Shown here in pieces: positions 36,161 to 45,830 of a stretch of 64,000 bases of DNA. The position numbers were made by a program, and so were the translations under genes. The notes below the pieces were generated by a model, which saw nothing but the letters and a program-made list of their open reading frames with translations, did no database searches and was not told the origin of the DNA. Within the stretch, counting starts at the first letter, position 1, and each line of letters starts with the position of its first letter. The stretch is from Serratia marcescens (GTDB lineage Bacteria > Pseudomonadota > Gammaproteobacteria > Enterobacterales > Enterobacteriaceae). The DNA lies in contig NZ_JARVZZ010000001.1 in NCBI RefSeq assembly GCF_029846115.1, positions 3,224,001 through 3,288,000 of the forward strand. The letters run 5' to 3'.

Positions 36161-36810
36161 GAGCGGATCCCCTTGGGCGTAAGCGCAATTTGCAAGCGGT
36201 GCAATAACCAATCGAGGACGATCGCCAGCAGGCTGATCATCACGGCGCCGGTAATCAACTGGCGGATGTCGCTGCTGCTGATGCCGTTGAGCAGCAGCAG
36301 GCCGAGGCCGCCGGCGCCGATCACTGCGGCGATCGCCATCACGCCGATATTCATCACCACGGCGGTGCGAATGCCGCCGAAAATGACCGGCAGCGCCACC
36401 GGGATCTCTACCCAGCGCAGGCGTTGCCAGAACGTCATACCGATGCCGCGGCCGGCTTCGCGCAGCCCGCCGGGCAGGTTGTCGAGCGCGGTGTGGGTGT
36501 TGCGCACGATCGGCAGCAGCGAGTAGAGGAACACCGCGGTGATCGCCGGCACGTAGCCGATGCCGTGGCCGATTAAGGAAAACAGCGGGATCATCAGCCC
36601 GAACAGGGCGATGGAGGGCACGGTCAGCACCAGCGTGGCCAGGCTCAACACCGGCGTCGCCAGCCATTTGTGGCGGACGATCAGCACGCCGAGCGGTACG
36701 CCGATCAGGATCGCCAGGCCGACGGCGACGCCGACCAGCAGCAGGTGTTCCAGCGTCAATCCGGCGATGTAGGCCCAGTTTTGCCAGGCGTAAAGCACAG
36801 TATTCATCAC
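36157..36810 (-). CDS. osmW: OsmW, permease of the OsmU importer
   Basis: Inner-membrane permease of 217 residues with five to six helices. It has the BPD_transp_1 EAA-type loop ([20 protein letters not shown]). It lies between osmX and osmV with four-base overlaps on both sides, so osmXWV is tightly coupled. OsmU has two different permease subunits; the other is osmY, first gene of the operon. Confidence 0.9.
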   Translation of the reverse strand: MMNTVLYAWQNWAYIAGLTLEHLLLVGVAVGLAILIGVPLGVLIVRHKWLATPVLSLATLVLTVPSIALFGLMIPLFSLIGHGIGYVPAITAVFLYSLLPIVRNTHTALDNLPGGLREAGRGIGMTFWQRLRWVEIPVALPVIFGGIRTAVVMNIGVMAIAAVIGAGGLGLLLLNGISSSDIRQLITGAVMISLLAIVLDWLLHRLQIALTPKGIRS

Positions 36811-37727
36811 ATGTCTCCCTTAATCAGGCCGCGCTGCTTGAGGAACGCGTCGGCGACCTGCTGCGGCGTCTGGTAGTCGATATCCACCTTGGCGTTAAGC
36901 TCGGTGATCACCTGATTGTTGAACTGTTTCGACAGCGTGTTCAGCGCCTCTTCCAGCCCCGGCGTGTTTTGCAACACGTCGGCGCGCACTACCGGCGTGA
37001 CCGCATAGCTCGGGAAATAGCCCTTGTCGTCTTCGAGCACCTGCAGATCGAAGCCTTTCACCCGGCCGTCGGTGGTGTACACCAGTCCGGCATCGACGAA
37101 GCCGTCGCGGATGGCGTTGTAAACCAGGCCGGGGTCCATTTGGCGGATTTGCGGGCGATCGAGCGGCATGTCGTACAGCGCCTGCATCGGCTTCAGGCCG
37201 TCCGAGCGGCCGGCAAACTCCAGATCCAGCCCCAGCAGCCAGTTGTGTTTCGGGTCGGTTTTACGCACCTGTTCCACTTTTGCCACCAGCTGCGACATCG
37301 TGCGAATGTGTTCTTTTTCCGCGCGCTGGCGCTGCATGGCGAAGGCATAGGTGTTGTTCATGTCCGCCGGCTGCAGCCACACCAGGCCGAGCTTGGCGTC
37401 GAGCTTTTTCACCGTGTCGTAAGTTTCCTGCGGCGTCATGCGCTTATTGATGTGGTTAAAGATGATCAGCGAGGTGCCGGTGTATTCCCAGGTCATGTCG
37501 ATCTGTTTGTTGATCATGGCGTTGCGGGTGATCACCGTGGCCAGATTGGTCTTGGGTTCGACCTGAAACCCCTTGGCCCGCAGGTATTGCACGGTGATCG
37601 CCGACAGAATTCGCTGTTCGGTAAAGTTCTTGCTCGCCAGCGTCAGCGGAGCGGCCCAGGCGGCCGCGCCGGTCATCAGCAAGGAGAACAGCAGCGCGTG
37701 GCGGAGGTGTTGTAACCATCGAGTCAT
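36807..37727 (-). CDS. osmX: OsmX, periplasmic osmoprotectant-binding protein
   Basis: Substrate-binding protein of 306 residues. The signal peptide (about 1-26) ends at AAWA, before [16 protein letters not shown], the usual OpuAC/ProX-like start. WEYTGTSLI lies near residue 81 and [20 protein letters not shown] contributes to the ligand pocket. It lies 13 bases after osmY with a GGGAG ribosome site and overlaps osmW by four bases. Confidence 0.92.
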   Translation of the reverse strand: MTRWLQHLRHALLFSLLMTGAAAWAAPLTLASKNFTEQRILSAITVQYLRAKGFQVEPKTNLATVITRNAMINKQIDMTWEYTGTSLIIFNHINKRMTPQETYDTVKKLDAKLGLVWLQPADMNNTYAFAMQRQRAEKEHIRTMSQLVAKVEQVRKTDPKHNWLLGLDLEFAGRSDGLKPMQALYDMPLDRPQIRQMDPGLVYNAIRDGFVDAGLVYTTDGRVKGFDLQVLEDDKGYFPSYAVTPVVRADVLQNTPGLEEALNTLSKQFNNQVITELNAKVDIDYQTPQQVADAFLKQRGLIKGDM

Positions 37728-37740
37728 CGCGTTTCTCCCA

Positions 37741-38457
37741 TCAGGATGCGGTGTGCGGGCTGAGCCGGCGGCCGAGACCGGCCAGCGCCAGATCGAGCAG
37801 CAGGGCGATCAGCGCGGTGGCGGCGGCGCCGAGGATCAGCGTCGGGAAGTCGTTCAGGTAGATGCCGGGGAAAATCAGTTCGCCGTAGCTGCTGGCGCCG
37901 ATCAAAAACGCCAGCGGCGCGGTGCCGACGTTGATCGCCATCGCGATGCGCACCCCGGCGAAGATCACCGGCAGCGCGTTGGGCAGCTCAACCTGGCGCA
38001 GCCGCTGCCCGGCGGTCATGCCAATACCGTTGGCGGCCTCGACCAGCGCCGGCGGCACCGAACGCAGGCCGGCATAGGTATTGCGCACGATGGGCAGCAG
38101 CGAGGCGAGGAACAGCGCCACCACCGCCGGCCGATCGCCGATGCCGATGATCACCATCGCCAGCGCCAGCACCGCCAGCGGCGGCAGGGTGTTGCCGACG
38201 TTAAAGATCTGCATCACGTGCTCCGCCCAGCGGCGGGCGAAGGGGCGGCTCAGCAGGATGCCGCTGGGAATGCCGACCAGCAGCGACAGCAGCATGGAGC
38301 ACACCACCAGGAACATGTGCTGCTGGCCGAGGTAAATCAAATCTTCCCGGCGCGACTTGAGGGTTTCCCAACCGATGCCGTAAACCAGCAGTGCGATGAC
38401 GGCGATAAACAGCAGGCTCCCGAGGAGCAGGCGCCGGTATGGCGCTGACTTGTGCAT
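37741..38457 (-). CDS. osmY: OsmY, second permease of the OsmU importer
   Basis: Permease of 238 residues with about six helices and an EAA loop ([20 protein letters not shown]). It is the first gene of the osmYXWV run. The name follows the Salmonella OsmU nomenclature and is not the E. coli periplasmic OsmY. I start at the ATG at 38457 ([13 protein letters not shown]), ten bases after GGAGG. Longer in-frame starts up to 38622 add arginine-rich residues without hydrophobic character and are unlikely. Confidence 0.88.
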   Translation of the reverse strand: MHKSAPYRRLLLGSLLFIAVIALLVYGIGWETLKSRREDLIYLGQQHMFLVVCSMLLSLLVGIPSGILLSRPFARRWAEHVMQIFNVGNTLPPLAVLALAMVIIGIGDRPAVVALFLASLLPIVRNTYAGLRSVPPALVEAANGIGMTAGQRLRQVELPNALPVIFAGVRIAMAINVGTAPLAFLIGASSYGELIFPGIYLNDFPTLILGAAATALIALLLDLALAGLGRRLSPHTAS

Positions 38458-38965
38458 GATGTTGCGTCCTCCGTTGCGCGGAGCGGCCGATAGGCGGCGC
38501 ATTCCGCTCTGATTGTTACCCACTGCCCGGCGGGCGTGGCGGTACAAAACGGGCGTTTCGCATGAGGTTAGCGACATTGAGCGAAGGGTGCGTTCGGCAC
38601 AGCATGCTGAACGTAGGCTCAATACGTGAGTTAATCAGCATAAGATACTGATATTTAAACTAGAGAAAGCACGAAGCCCAATGACCCCGGCTAGGGAAGG
38701 TATAGCACCCCGTCGTTGGCCATGCCAAGTTTTATGAACAAAATCAGCTGATTGAGTTTGCCCGTATTCGCGCCTCAGCCCGCGTCAGCGCTGGGATGCG
38801 CGGAAAGTGAAAAAAATCCGCAGCAAAACGTTACGCCGTAACAATCAGTCCAAATGGTGCGATTCGCCGCCGGCAAAAGCAGGATGTGAGGGCGGATAGA
38901 CTTGGCGCAGGCGCTTGCTGATATACTCAGGGAAAATAAAAACGCCAGGAAGCCTGCATAACGCC
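38458..38965. other. Intergenic region between osmY and the MFS gene
   Basis: About 500 bases, more A/T-rich than the flanking genes, holding the divergent promoters of the osm operon and the DHA2 transporter. CAGCATGCTG (38600-38609) is a perfect ten-base palindrome. No convincing coding sequence; the 71-codon minus-strand frame at 38775-38990 runs into the MFS start and looks accidental. Confidence 0.4.
38698..38707 (-). promoter_or_regulatory. Candidate sigma-S-type -10 element for osmYXWV
   Basis: On the minus strand TGCTATACCT resembles the extended sigma-S -10 (TG-CTATACT). It would start a leader of about 230 bases before osmY. Salmonella osmU is induced by osmotic stress and RpoS-dependent, which fits. 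Single-element match by eye. Confidence 0.3.
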
Positions 38966-40453
38966 ATGACAAATAACGTTTCACCCGCACCCATTGCCCA
39001 CCGCCCGCTGATCCTGATCGCCTGCATGCTGGCGATGTTCATGTCGGCGATCGAAGCCACCATCGTCGCTACCGCCATGCCGACCATCATCGGCGATCTC
39101 GGCGGCTTCTCGCTGCTGGGGTGGGTGTTCGCGGTCTATTTGCTGGCGCAGGCGATCACCATCCCCATCTACGGCCGGTTGGCGGATCTCTACGGCCGCA
39201 AGCGGGTGTTCTTCTTCGGTGCCACGCTGTTCCTGCTGGGATCGGTGCTGTGCGGCTTCGCCCCCGACATGTATTGGCTGATCGGCTTCCGTTTATTGCA
39301 GGGGCTGGGCGCCGGCGCCATCATGCCGATCGCTTCCACCATCATCGGCGATATCTACAGCGCCACCGAGCGGCCGAAGGTGATGGGGTATCTGTCGAGC
39401 GTATGGGGCGTGTCGGCGATTATCGGCCCGCTGCTGGGCGCGTTTATCGTGCAGCATCTGCCTTGGGCGCTGGTGTTCTGGGTCAACCTGCCGATCGGCC
39501 TGCTGGCGATGTTCTTCCTCTGGCGCTATCTGCCGGCCCATCAGCAGCTGCGGCGGCACGCGCTGGATCTGGCGGGCACCGCCTGGCTGACGCTATTCGT
39601 TTCGGCGCTGCTGCTGGCGCTGTTGCAGATGGAAAGCCTGGGATGGTGGGTGGCGCCGTTGCTCGCGCTGGCGGCGGCGTCGCTGGCGCTGCTGATACGT
39701 CAGGAGCGGCGCGCGGTCGAACCGCTGTTCCCGCTGGCGCTGTGGCAGAGCCGGGTGATCGTCGCCGGTAACATCGGCGGGTTGGTGATCGGCGCGGCGA
39801 TGATGGGCATCAGTGCCTTCCTGCCGACCTTCATTCAGGGCGTAATGGGCGGCTCGCCGCTGGAGGCGGGCACCACGCTGGCGCTGATGTCGATCGGTTG
39901 GCCGCTGGCCAGCACGCTGAGCGGCCGTTTGATGCTGATGACCTCGTATCGCGCGACGGCGCTGCTGGGGGCGCTGCTGTTGGTGGCCGGCGGCCTGATC
40001 CTGCTGATGCTGCAGCCGAACGGCGGCCTGCTGTGGGGCCGGGTGGCGGCGTTTATGGTCGGCGCCGGCATGGGGCTGTGCAACACCACGTTTTTAGTGT
40101 CGGTGCAGAACGCGGCGCATTACAGCATTCGTGGCATCGCCACCGCCTGTACGGTATTTACCCGCATGGTGGGGTCGGCCATCGGCACCGCCATTCTGGG
40201 CGCCACGCTGAACCTCAACCTGCAGTGGCGTTTGCCGGAGATTGACGATCCGGTGCAGCGGCTGATGGAGCCGGCGGTGCGGAAGAGCATGGGGAGCGAA
40301 GCGTTGTCGCAGCTGACCCAGCACGTAGCGGCCTCGCTGCATTGGGTGTTCCTGGTGTCGGCGTTGGTGTCGTTGCTGGCGCTGGCGGCGGCGATGCTGA
40401 TCCCGGCGCGTTGCCGGCCGCAGGGCGAAGAGGAAGAGGCGGAACAGGCATAA
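38966..40453 (+). CDS. DHA2-type MFS multidrug exporter (EmrB/QacA-like)
   Basis: Major facilitator of 495 residues with about fourteen predicted helices, the DHA2 drug:H+ antiporter architecture. Motif A is GRLADLYGRKRVF, and the N-terminal segment contains MFMSAIEATIVATAMPTI with the motif D1 acidic residue position. Start at 38966 (MTNNVSPAP); a TTG at 38915 is possible but not family-like. No adaptor gene (EmrA-like) is adjacent, so it is probably a single-component pump. The substrate is unknown. Confidence 0.85.
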   Translation: MTNNVSPAPIAHRPLILIACMLAMFMSAIEATIVATAMPTIIGDLGGFSLLGWVFAVYLLAQAITIPIYGRLADLYGRKRVFFFGATLFLLGSVLCGFAPDMYWLIGFRLLQGLGAGAIMPIASTIIGDIYSATERPKVMGYLSSVWGVSAIIGPLLGAFIVQHLPWALVFWVNLPIGLLAMFFLWRYLPAHQQLRRHALDLAGTAWLTLFVSALLLALLQMESLGWWVAPLLALAAASLALLIRQERRAVEPLFPLALWQSRVIVAGNIGGLVIGAAMMGISAFLPTFIQGVMGGSPLEAGTTLALMSIGWPLASTLSGRLMLMTSYRATALLGALLLVAGGLILLMLQPNGGLLWGRVAAFMVGAGMGLCNTTFLVSVQNAAHYSIRGIATACTVFTRMVGSAIGTAILGATLNLNLQWRLPEIDDPVQRLMEPAVRKSMGSEALSQLTQHVAASLHWVFLVSALVSLLALAAAMLIPARCRPQGEEEEAEQA

Positions 40454-40482
40454 AAGAAAAGGGCGCGGCTGTTGCACGCCCT
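40453..40482 (-). terminator. Terminator after ynfD
   Basis: AGGGCG and CGCCCT pair around an eleven-base loop. On the minus strand the stem is followed by TTTCTTTTA. Confidence 0.65.
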
Positions 40483-40498
40483 GGGTAGCCGATGTGGC

Positions 40499-40798
40499 TT
40501 ACTGCGAGTTGGAGGTATCCTGGCTGGTGCCGGTCTGCGCCGCGTCACCGCGATCGTCGCCGTTGTTCAGGCGGGTATAGACGATCTTCTGGGTGTCGTT
40601 TTCGCAGTGGCCGACCACTTGGCCGCCCGCTTGATCGGCCTGATCGTTAGGCACGATCTCCAGTTTGAAGCCGGACTCCGGAACGCCGTTATTGACGATT
40701 TTTTGCGAAATGTCCGCTTTCACGCTTTCGCAGGAGGCCAGGGCCGCCAACGGCGCGCCGGCCAGCAATACAGCGGTTAATATCAGCGTTTTTTTCAT
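40499..40798 (-). CDS. ynfD: DUF1161 periplasmic protein YnfD
   Basis: Exported protein of 99 residues. The signal peptide MKKTLILTAVLLAGAPLAALA is followed by SCESVKADISQKI, the conserved start of DUF1161 proteins. Two cysteines (about residues 23 and 65) could form a disulfide, and the tail is Thr/Ser/Asp-rich. ATG at 40798 with AAGGA nine bases upstream; a GTG just before it is unlikely. ynfD lies close to ynfB and ynfA in E. coli too. Confidence 0.82.
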   Translation of the reverse strand: MKKTLILTAVLLAGAPLAALASCESVKADISQKIVNNGVPESGFKLEIVPNDQADQAGGQVVGHCENDTQKIVYTRLNNGDDRGDAAQTGTSQDTSNSQ

Positions 40799-40887
40799 CA
40801 CGTCATCCTTTTAGACAATGGACTTCCTGTAACAGGATAGCAGCAACGGCGGCCGGGTTTCACGCTTGCCCGCCCGCCGCAGGCGGA

Positions 40888-41256
40888 TTAAGGATTAATC
40901 CGACGCCCGGTCTGGCGATCCAGGCATTTACGGGTGTCCGGCTCCCAGTACGCGTTGACGTTGTTGCTGTCGTTGCAGCGGTCTTCGTCATCCGCCGCGC
41001 GATCGGCCTTGTCGAACTCTTTCTCGACGCGAGTGTTAACCTTGTGGCGCAGGGATTTGGTATCATTCCACTGCTCTTTGCTCTGGCGCGCTTCTTCGGT
41101 GCTCATCGCACCGCTGCCTTTACCATCGACGGTGACGCAGGTGCTGCCCTGAGTGCAGGTGGCTGCCAGCGCCGGCGCCTGCCAGGCGCCCATGACGGCC
41201 AGCATGGCGACCGGCAGCATCCCGCGCAGCAGTCGTTGGGTCGAAAATGTTTTCAT
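40888..41256 (-). CDS. ynfB: UPF0482 protein YnfB
   Basis: Exported protein of 122 residues. The signal peptide (about 1-32) ends near APALA. The mature part contains [20 protein letters not shown] and [17 protein letters not shown], the conserved UPF0482 core of E. coli YnfB. Start at 41256, after AAGGATG; upstream in-frame codons to 41364 are not family-like. It is divergent from ynfA, as in E. coli. Function unknown. Confidence 0.9.
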   Translation of the reverse strand: MKTFSTQRLLRGMLPVAMLAVMGAWQAPALAATCTQGSTCVTVDGKGSGAMSTEEARQSKEQWNDTKSLRHKVNTRVEKEFDKADRAADDEDRCNDSNNVNAYWEPDTRKCLDRQTGRRINP

Positions 41257-41404
41257 CGTTTCATCCTTATGAGTGAGTGCGCCTGATGATGGCGGCACTG
41301 GCGTTACCTCGCCCGCAGGCGTGGTAATAAATATACCACCGCGCTCCTGGAATTCACCAGCCAAGCGCCGATTCGTTTACTTTATCGAGAGAAAACTGCG
41401 ACCG

Positions 41405-41731
41405 ATGTTAAAAACCACGCTGTTGTTTTTCGCCACCGCGCTCGCCGAAATTATCGGCTGTTTCCTGCCTTACCTGTGGCTCAAGAAGCAGGGCAGCACC
41501 TGGCTGCTGCTGCCGGCGGCATTAAGCCTGATGCTGTTTGTCTGGCTGTTGACGCTGCATCCGGCGGCCAGCGGGCGGGTCTACGCGGCCTATGGCGGCG
41601 TGTATGTGGCGACGGCGCTGCTATGGCTGCGGGTGGTGGATGGGGTGAAGCTGTCTGCGCTGGACTGGGTGGGCGCCGGGGTGGCGCTGGTGGGCATGCT
41701 GATCATCGTTTCCGGCTGGCGCGCGGCCTGA
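41405..41731 (+). CDS. ynfA: UPF0060 membrane protein YnfA
   Basis: Four-helix membrane protein of 108 residues in the small multidrug resistance-like UPF0060 family. [20 protein letters not shown] carries the conserved membrane glutamate, and [19 protein letters not shown] is the other family hallmark. YnfA has been reported as an SMR-type efflux transporter in Shigella. I start at 41405; the long upstream frame is not family-like. Confidence 0.9.
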   Translation: MLKTTLLFFATALAEIIGCFLPYLWLKKQGSTWLLLPAALSLMLFVWLLTLHPAASGRVYAAYGGVYVATALLWLRVVDGVKLSALDWVGAGVALVGMLIIVSGWRAA

Positions 41732-41767
41732 GGAAACAGGGCGGGAGTCGCCTCCCGCCGTCGGAGA

Positions 41768-42517
41768 TCAGGCGCCTCGGTGGATGTTCAGCCCGGCGAA
41801 GGACTGGCTGACCGGCATCATTTCCAGCGTGTTGATGTTGACGCGCGCCGGCAACGTCGCGACCCAGAACACCGACTCGGCGATGTCTTCCGGCGTCAGC
41901 GCATCGGCGCCTTCGTAGGTTTTGTTGACCTTGCCGTCATCGCCCTTGAAACGCACGTTGGAGAATTCGGTGCCGCCCACCAGGCCCGGCTCGATATCGG
42001 TCACGCGGATGCGCGTGCCGTGCAGATCGGCGCGCAGGCCCAGGCTGAACTGTTTAACGAACGCCTTAGTGGCGCCGTACACGTTGCCGCCGGCGTAAGG
42101 CCAGTTGGCGGCGGTGGAACCGATGTTGATCACATGGCCGACGTTGCGTTCGACCATGGCCGGCAGCAGCGCGCGCGTCATGTTCACCAGCCCCTTGGCG
42201 TTGGTGTCGATCATGGTTTCCCAGTCATCGGCGTTGGCCTTGTGTGCCGGCTCCAGCCCCAGCGCCAGCCCGGCGTTGTTCACCAGCACGTCGATTTGGC
42301 GCAGCTCGGCCGGCAGTGCTTCGATCGCCTGCTGAATGGCGGCGCGGTTGCGCACGTCGAGCCGCACGATATGCAGCGCTTGCCCGAGTTCTTCCTGCAG
42401 CTCTTCGAGGCGCTCAAGGCGGCGCCCGGCGGCGATCACCTGGTGGCCTTCACGGATAAAACGGCGTGCGATCGCCTCGCCGAAACCGGAGGTGGCGCCG
42501 GTAACAAAAATAATCAT
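41768..42517 (-). CDS. ydfG: YdfG, NADP-dependent 3-hydroxy acid/serine dehydrogenase (SDR)
   Basis: Short-chain dehydrogenase of 249 residues. In E. coli YdfG oxidises L-allo-threonine, serine and 3-hydroxypropionate/malonic semialdehyde. The cofactor motif is VTGATSGFGEAI (residues 4-15), followed by NNAGLALG, an active-site Ser in INIGSTAANWPY, and YGATK. Start at 42517 (MIIFVTGAT) with GAGG nine bases upstream; five extra residues from 42532 are unlikely. Confidence 0.93.
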   Translation of the reverse strand: MIIFVTGATSGFGEAIARRFIREGHQVIAAGRRLERLEELQEELGQALHIVRLDVRNRAAIQQAIEALPAELRQIDVLVNNAGLALGLEPAHKANADDWETMIDTNAKGLVNMTRALLPAMVERNVGHVINIGSTAANWPYAGGNVYGATKAFVKQFSLGLRADLHGTRIRVTDIEPGLVGGTEFSNVRFKGDDGKVNKTYEGADALTPEDIAESVFWVATLPARVNINTLEMMPVSQSFAGLNIHRGA

Positions 42518-42642
42518 GTTGCTGTTCCTCAACTGTTTTTACCCTACATACCTCTATCATTAGCACAAACCCGCAGGCAGTGGCAGCGGTTATCACGGCG
42601 GAAAGCAAAAAAGGTCACACCGGGCCGGCGGCCCGATGCTGA

Positions 42643-43164
42643 TTAGCGCTGAGGCGGCAGGTGGTACACCACGGCGTCATACTTGACGCGTTCGCAACGC
42701 CCGGCCAGCACGCCGCCCAACGACTCGATGAGGCGACGGCTGGCGGCATTCTGCTCGGCCACCGGGTAGATAAGGTGCTGAGGCTGAAAGCGCTCGCTGA
42801 CCCAGCGCGCGATGCCCTGCACGATTTCGCGCCCGTAACCCTGGCCATGCAGGCTCTCTTTGACCCAGATACCCAGCTCCGGAGTGTGGCTGCGCAGGTT
42901 GTGTGCGCCGCCGACGCCGACGAACAGGCGGTCTTCGCGCCGGCGGGCGACGAAGATCACTTCTTCGCCTTCGCGCATCAGCGGCAGCCAGCCTTGCCAG
43001 ACGTTGGCGAAATCTTCCGGCGACGCCTCCGGCTCAAAGGCCATAAAACGCGTCAGGGTGGGGGTGATCGCCTGGTAAACATCGTCGGCGTCTGCTGCGG
43101 TAAAGGGGGCAATCAACAAACGGTCGGTGTCAACGCGGCACTGAGAAAGGTCATTGTGATTCAT
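42643..43164 (-). CDS. GNAT-family N-acetyltransferase
   Basis: Acetyltransferase of 173 residues. It has the RimJ/RimL-like opening VDTDRLLIAPFTAADADDVYQ and the acetyl-CoA segment ELGIWVKESLHGQGYGREIV, with a GQGYG loop in place of the commoner RGxG. VAEQNAASRRLIESLGG is typical of this group. Start at 43164 (MNHNDLSQ) after GAGGAATT. The substrate is unknown. It follows fecA in the same direction, about 200 bases downstream, but a strong hairpin intervenes. Confidence 0.85.
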   Translation of the reverse strand: MNHNDLSQCRVDTDRLLIAPFTAADADDVYQAITPTLTRFMAFEPEASPEDFANVWQGWLPLMREGEEVIFVARRREDRLFVGVGGAHNLRSHTPELGIWVKESLHGQGYGREIVQGIARWVSERFQPQHLIYPVAEQNAASRRLIESLGGVLAGRCERVKYDAVVYHLPPQR

Positions 43165-43326
43165 TTTAATTCCTCGCTTTTCAGGCCATAACGGCAAAAA
43201 ATCCGCGCCCATAAATTGGGGCGGATCGTCGATATTACGCGTATTGACGGCAGAAGCGACTTATTTCTCGCCGCTGCGGCGGCGTGGTGGGAGAGGCTTA
43301 TGTGACATCGTCACGTTGATGGGAAA

Positions 43327-43358
43327 GGCGGCGGGCACGATGAGCCGCGCCCGCCGCC
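43327..43358 (-). terminator. Hairpin after fecA
   Basis: GGCGGCGGGC and GCCCGCCGCC form a perfect ten-base stem with a twelve-base loop, five bases beyond the fecA stop. It is followed on the minus strand by a short TTTCCC. Confidence 0.6.
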
Positions 43359-43363
43359 GGGGG

Positions 43364-45715
43364 TCAGAACTTCACCGAACCTTGCAGATAGATCGTGCGC
43401 GGCTGGCCGATGTACAGACCTTTGTTATTGTCGTCATAGGCGCGGGTGAAATACTCGTGGTTGAACAGGTTTTTCACCCCGACGCCCAGATTCAGGCCGG
43501 CCATTTCCGGGCCGAAATCATAGGCGGCGCGCACGCCCCACAGCATATAGCCGGGAATGCGGCCGGTGCTGCCGTCGGCGCTTTCCGCCACGGTGTTGGC
43601 GTTGTCGGCGAACTGGCTGGATTGGAACTCGCCGTTAAGATTAAACGCCCAGTTGCCTGGCGTATAGTCCAGCCCCAGCGTGCCTTTATGCTTCGGTGAG
43701 AACGGCACCTGATTGCCCTTGTAGCCGCCGTCTTCGCGGATGGTGGCGTTGACGTAAGCGTAGCTGGCGTAGGCGGTCAGGTCGTCCAGTTTTGGCGTCA
43801 GCTGCGACAGATCGTAACGCAGGCTGCCTTCCAGCCCGGCGTGGCGGGTTTTGCCGCGCGCGGTCACGCTGTCGGTCACCTGGTTGGAATCGTACTGGTT
43901 GTTGAAGTTGATCAGGAACAGCCCGATCTCGCCGGTCAGCGCATCGCCGGCGTAGCGGGTGCCCAGCTCCCAGGTGCGCGCCTTCTCGGGTTCAATCTTG
44001 CCGCTGTCGACTGCTTTGCCCATCTGGCTGTACTGCACGGTGCCGAAGGAGCCTTCGGTGTTGGCGTACAGGTTCCAGTATTCGTTCAGGTGATACATCA
44101 CGTTCAATGCCGGCAGCGGCGCGTTATAGCTGACGTCAAGGCGGTTGTTCTTGATGTAGTTGTTCTGATACGACTTGATGTACTCGTAGCGCATGCCCGG
44201 TGTGATGGTCCAGTCGCCGATGTCGATGCGATCGTCGATATAGAAGGCGTGCGCCTCGGTGCCGGACTGGGTATCACGATCGTACGGGCTGGAGGTGGAC
44301 GGCAGCCGACCGGTGCTGGCCTTGCTGGTGTAGCGCAGCTCGTGGGTGGATTCGCTGACGTAGCGGTAACCGACGCCGACCTCATGCGCCGACTCGCCCC
44401 AGCGGAAGCTCTGGCTGTAGCGCGGTTCCACGCCGCGCACCCAGTATTCGCGCGGCGACAGCGTCAGGTTTTTGCCCTGATCCAGATAGCCGCTGCGCAG
44501 GGTGTAGGTGTAGAAGCTCTGCACGTCGAACTTGTGCTGCTGATCCGGCTGATATTGGTAGCCGAAGTTCGCCAGCTGGCGCCGACCCCAGAACTTGTCG
44601 TACGGGCGCGTCGACTGGAACGGGTTGGCGTTGTAGTCCGCCCGGCTCAGGCCGCCCGGCATGTCCGCTTCGCCTTCGTAGTATTGCAGCAGGCTGTTGA
44701 AGGTGTGCACCTCGTTCGGGGCGTAACGGCTTTTTAGCATCACGTCGTCGATCTTGGTCGTGCTGTGTTCGCGCCAGTCGCTGCCGCGGGTGCCGGAGTA
44801 GAGCAGCGCCGCGCCGAAGCCGTTGTCGGCGGTGCCGCCGATCATCAGGTTGCCGGTGCCTTTCGGGTGATCCTGGCGTGAGGTCGGGCTGAGCTGCCCC
44901 TGCATGCCGGCTTCCATGCCGAAGGTTTTCGGGATGGCGCGAGTGACGAAGTTGACGACGCCGCCGACGCTCTGCGGCCCGTAGCGCACCGCGCCGCCGC
45001 CGCGCACCACGTCAATCGCATCCATATTGCCGAGCGAGACCGGCGCCAGCGACAGCTGCGGCTGGCCGTAAGGGGCGAAGGGCACCGGGATGCCGTCCAT
45101 CAGCACGGTGGAGCGGCTGGCGAGGCGCGGGTTGAGGCCGCGAATGCCGAAGTTAAGTGCCATGTCATGGCTGCCGGTGCCGTTGTTCTCCGGCGCCACC
45201 ACGCCCGGCACGCGGTTCAACGCTTCGCGCACGGTGGTGGTGCCGGTTTTGGCGAATTCTTCGCGACGTACCACGTCACGCGCGCCGGGATGTTCGAACA
45301 CGTCTACCTGACGGCCTTCCGCCAGCCAGTCACCGACCACGGTGATGTCTTCTTCCTTCTGCGGCTGCGGCAGTTTGGCCAGCGTGTAACCGTTGTTACC
45401 GAGCGCTTTAGCCTGCAGGCCGCTGCCGGCCAGCAGGGCGTTCAGGCCGTCATCGACGCCGTAGCTGCCGTTCAGGCCCGGCGAACGTTTGCCGGCGGTC
45501 AGCGTGCCGTCCACCGAGAGCGCGATGCTGGCGCGCGCGGCGAACGCGTTCAGCGCGCCGTCCAGCTCACCGGCCGGAATGTGATAGGTTGCAGCGGCGC
45601 TGGCGGCGCTCGCCGTCAGCGGTGCGGCGAAGGCCAGGCCAATGGCCACGGCCAGCGGCGTGGCCCGTTTTCCCCAAAGCGAAGCCGGCGCTCCCTTTCC
45701 CCAAGCGTTGTTCAT
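43364..45715 (-). CDS. fecA: FecA, TonB-dependent ferric citrate receptor and transducer
   Basis: Outer-membrane receptor of 783 residues, very similar to E. coli FecA throughout. The signal peptide ends near ASAASA. An N-terminal STN signalling domain (about 43-110) contacts FecR, then comes a TonB-box-like DITVVGD, the plug with NNGTGSHDMALNFGIRGLNP, and the 22-strand barrel ending in aromatic YLQGSVKF. It both imports ferric dicitrate and signals its presence. It is the last gene of fecIRA here; fecBCDE, which follow fecA in E. coli, are absent from this side. Confidence 0.96.
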   Translation of the reverse strand: MNNAWGKGAPASLWGKRATPLAVAIGLAFAAPLTASAASAAATYHIPAGELDGALNAFAARASIALSVDGTLTAGKRSPGLNGSYGVDDGLNALLAGSGLQAKALGNNGYTLAKLPQPQKEEDITVVGDWLAEGRQVDVFEHPGARDVVRREEFAKTGTTTVREALNRVPGVVAPENNGTGSHDMALNFGIRGLNPRLASRSTVLMDGIPVPFAPYGQPQLSLAPVSLGNMDAIDVVRGGGAVRYGPQSVGGVVNFVTRAIPKTFGMEAGMQGQLSPTSRQDHPKGTGNLMIGGTADNGFGAALLYSGTRGSDWREHSTTKIDDVMLKSRYAPNEVHTFNSLLQYYEGEADMPGGLSRADYNANPFQSTRPYDKFWGRRQLANFGYQYQPDQQHKFDVQSFYTYTLRSGYLDQGKNLTLSPREYWVRGVEPRYSQSFRWGESAHEVGVGYRYVSESTHELRYTSKASTGRLPSTSSPYDRDTQSGTEAHAFYIDDRIDIGDWTITPGMRYEYIKSYQNNYIKNNRLDVSYNAPLPALNVMYHLNEYWNLYANTEGSFGTVQYSQMGKAVDSGKIEPEKARTWELGTRYAGDALTGEIGLFLINFNNQYDSNQVTDSVTARGKTRHAGLEGSLRYDLSQLTPKLDDLTAYASYAYVNATIREDGGYKGNQVPFSPKHKGTLGLDYTPGNWAFNLNGEFQSSQFADNANTVAESADGSTGRIPGYMLWGVRAAYDFGPEMAGLNLGVGVKNLFNHEYFTRAYDDNNKGLYIGQPRTIYLQGSVKF

Positions 45716-45762
45716 ACCTTCTCCTGAATCATTTTTTATTTATTGCTGCAGTGTTTTCCTGG

Positions 45763-45820
45763 GAGTCGGATGAGCAAAGCAAAAGGGACAATCAAGAATG
45801 CGATTTTTTATCATTTTCAT
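45763..45820 (-). promoter_or_regulatory. FecI-dependent fecA promoter
   Basis: On the minus strand GATTGTCC (45793-45786) and CGACTC (45768-45763) are 17 bases apart. As I recall it, the E. coli fecA promoter has the same two blocks at the same distance. A Fur-like GAAAATGATAA lies just upstream (45818-45808). Confidence 0.5.
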
Positions 45821-45830
45821 TTAAAAAGAT

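Noticed and set aside
36161..36667. A 548-codon frame suggesting an N-terminally extended OsmV
   Set aside because: The extra part overlaps osmW in another frame and is arginine-rich shadow sequence; the ATG at 36160 fits the family.
38775..38990. A 71-codon minus-strand frame with a hydrophobic start next to the DHA2 transporter
   Set aside because: It overlaps the transporter's start region, has no good ribosome site, and its cysteine/histidine-rich tail looks like chance translation of a promoter region.
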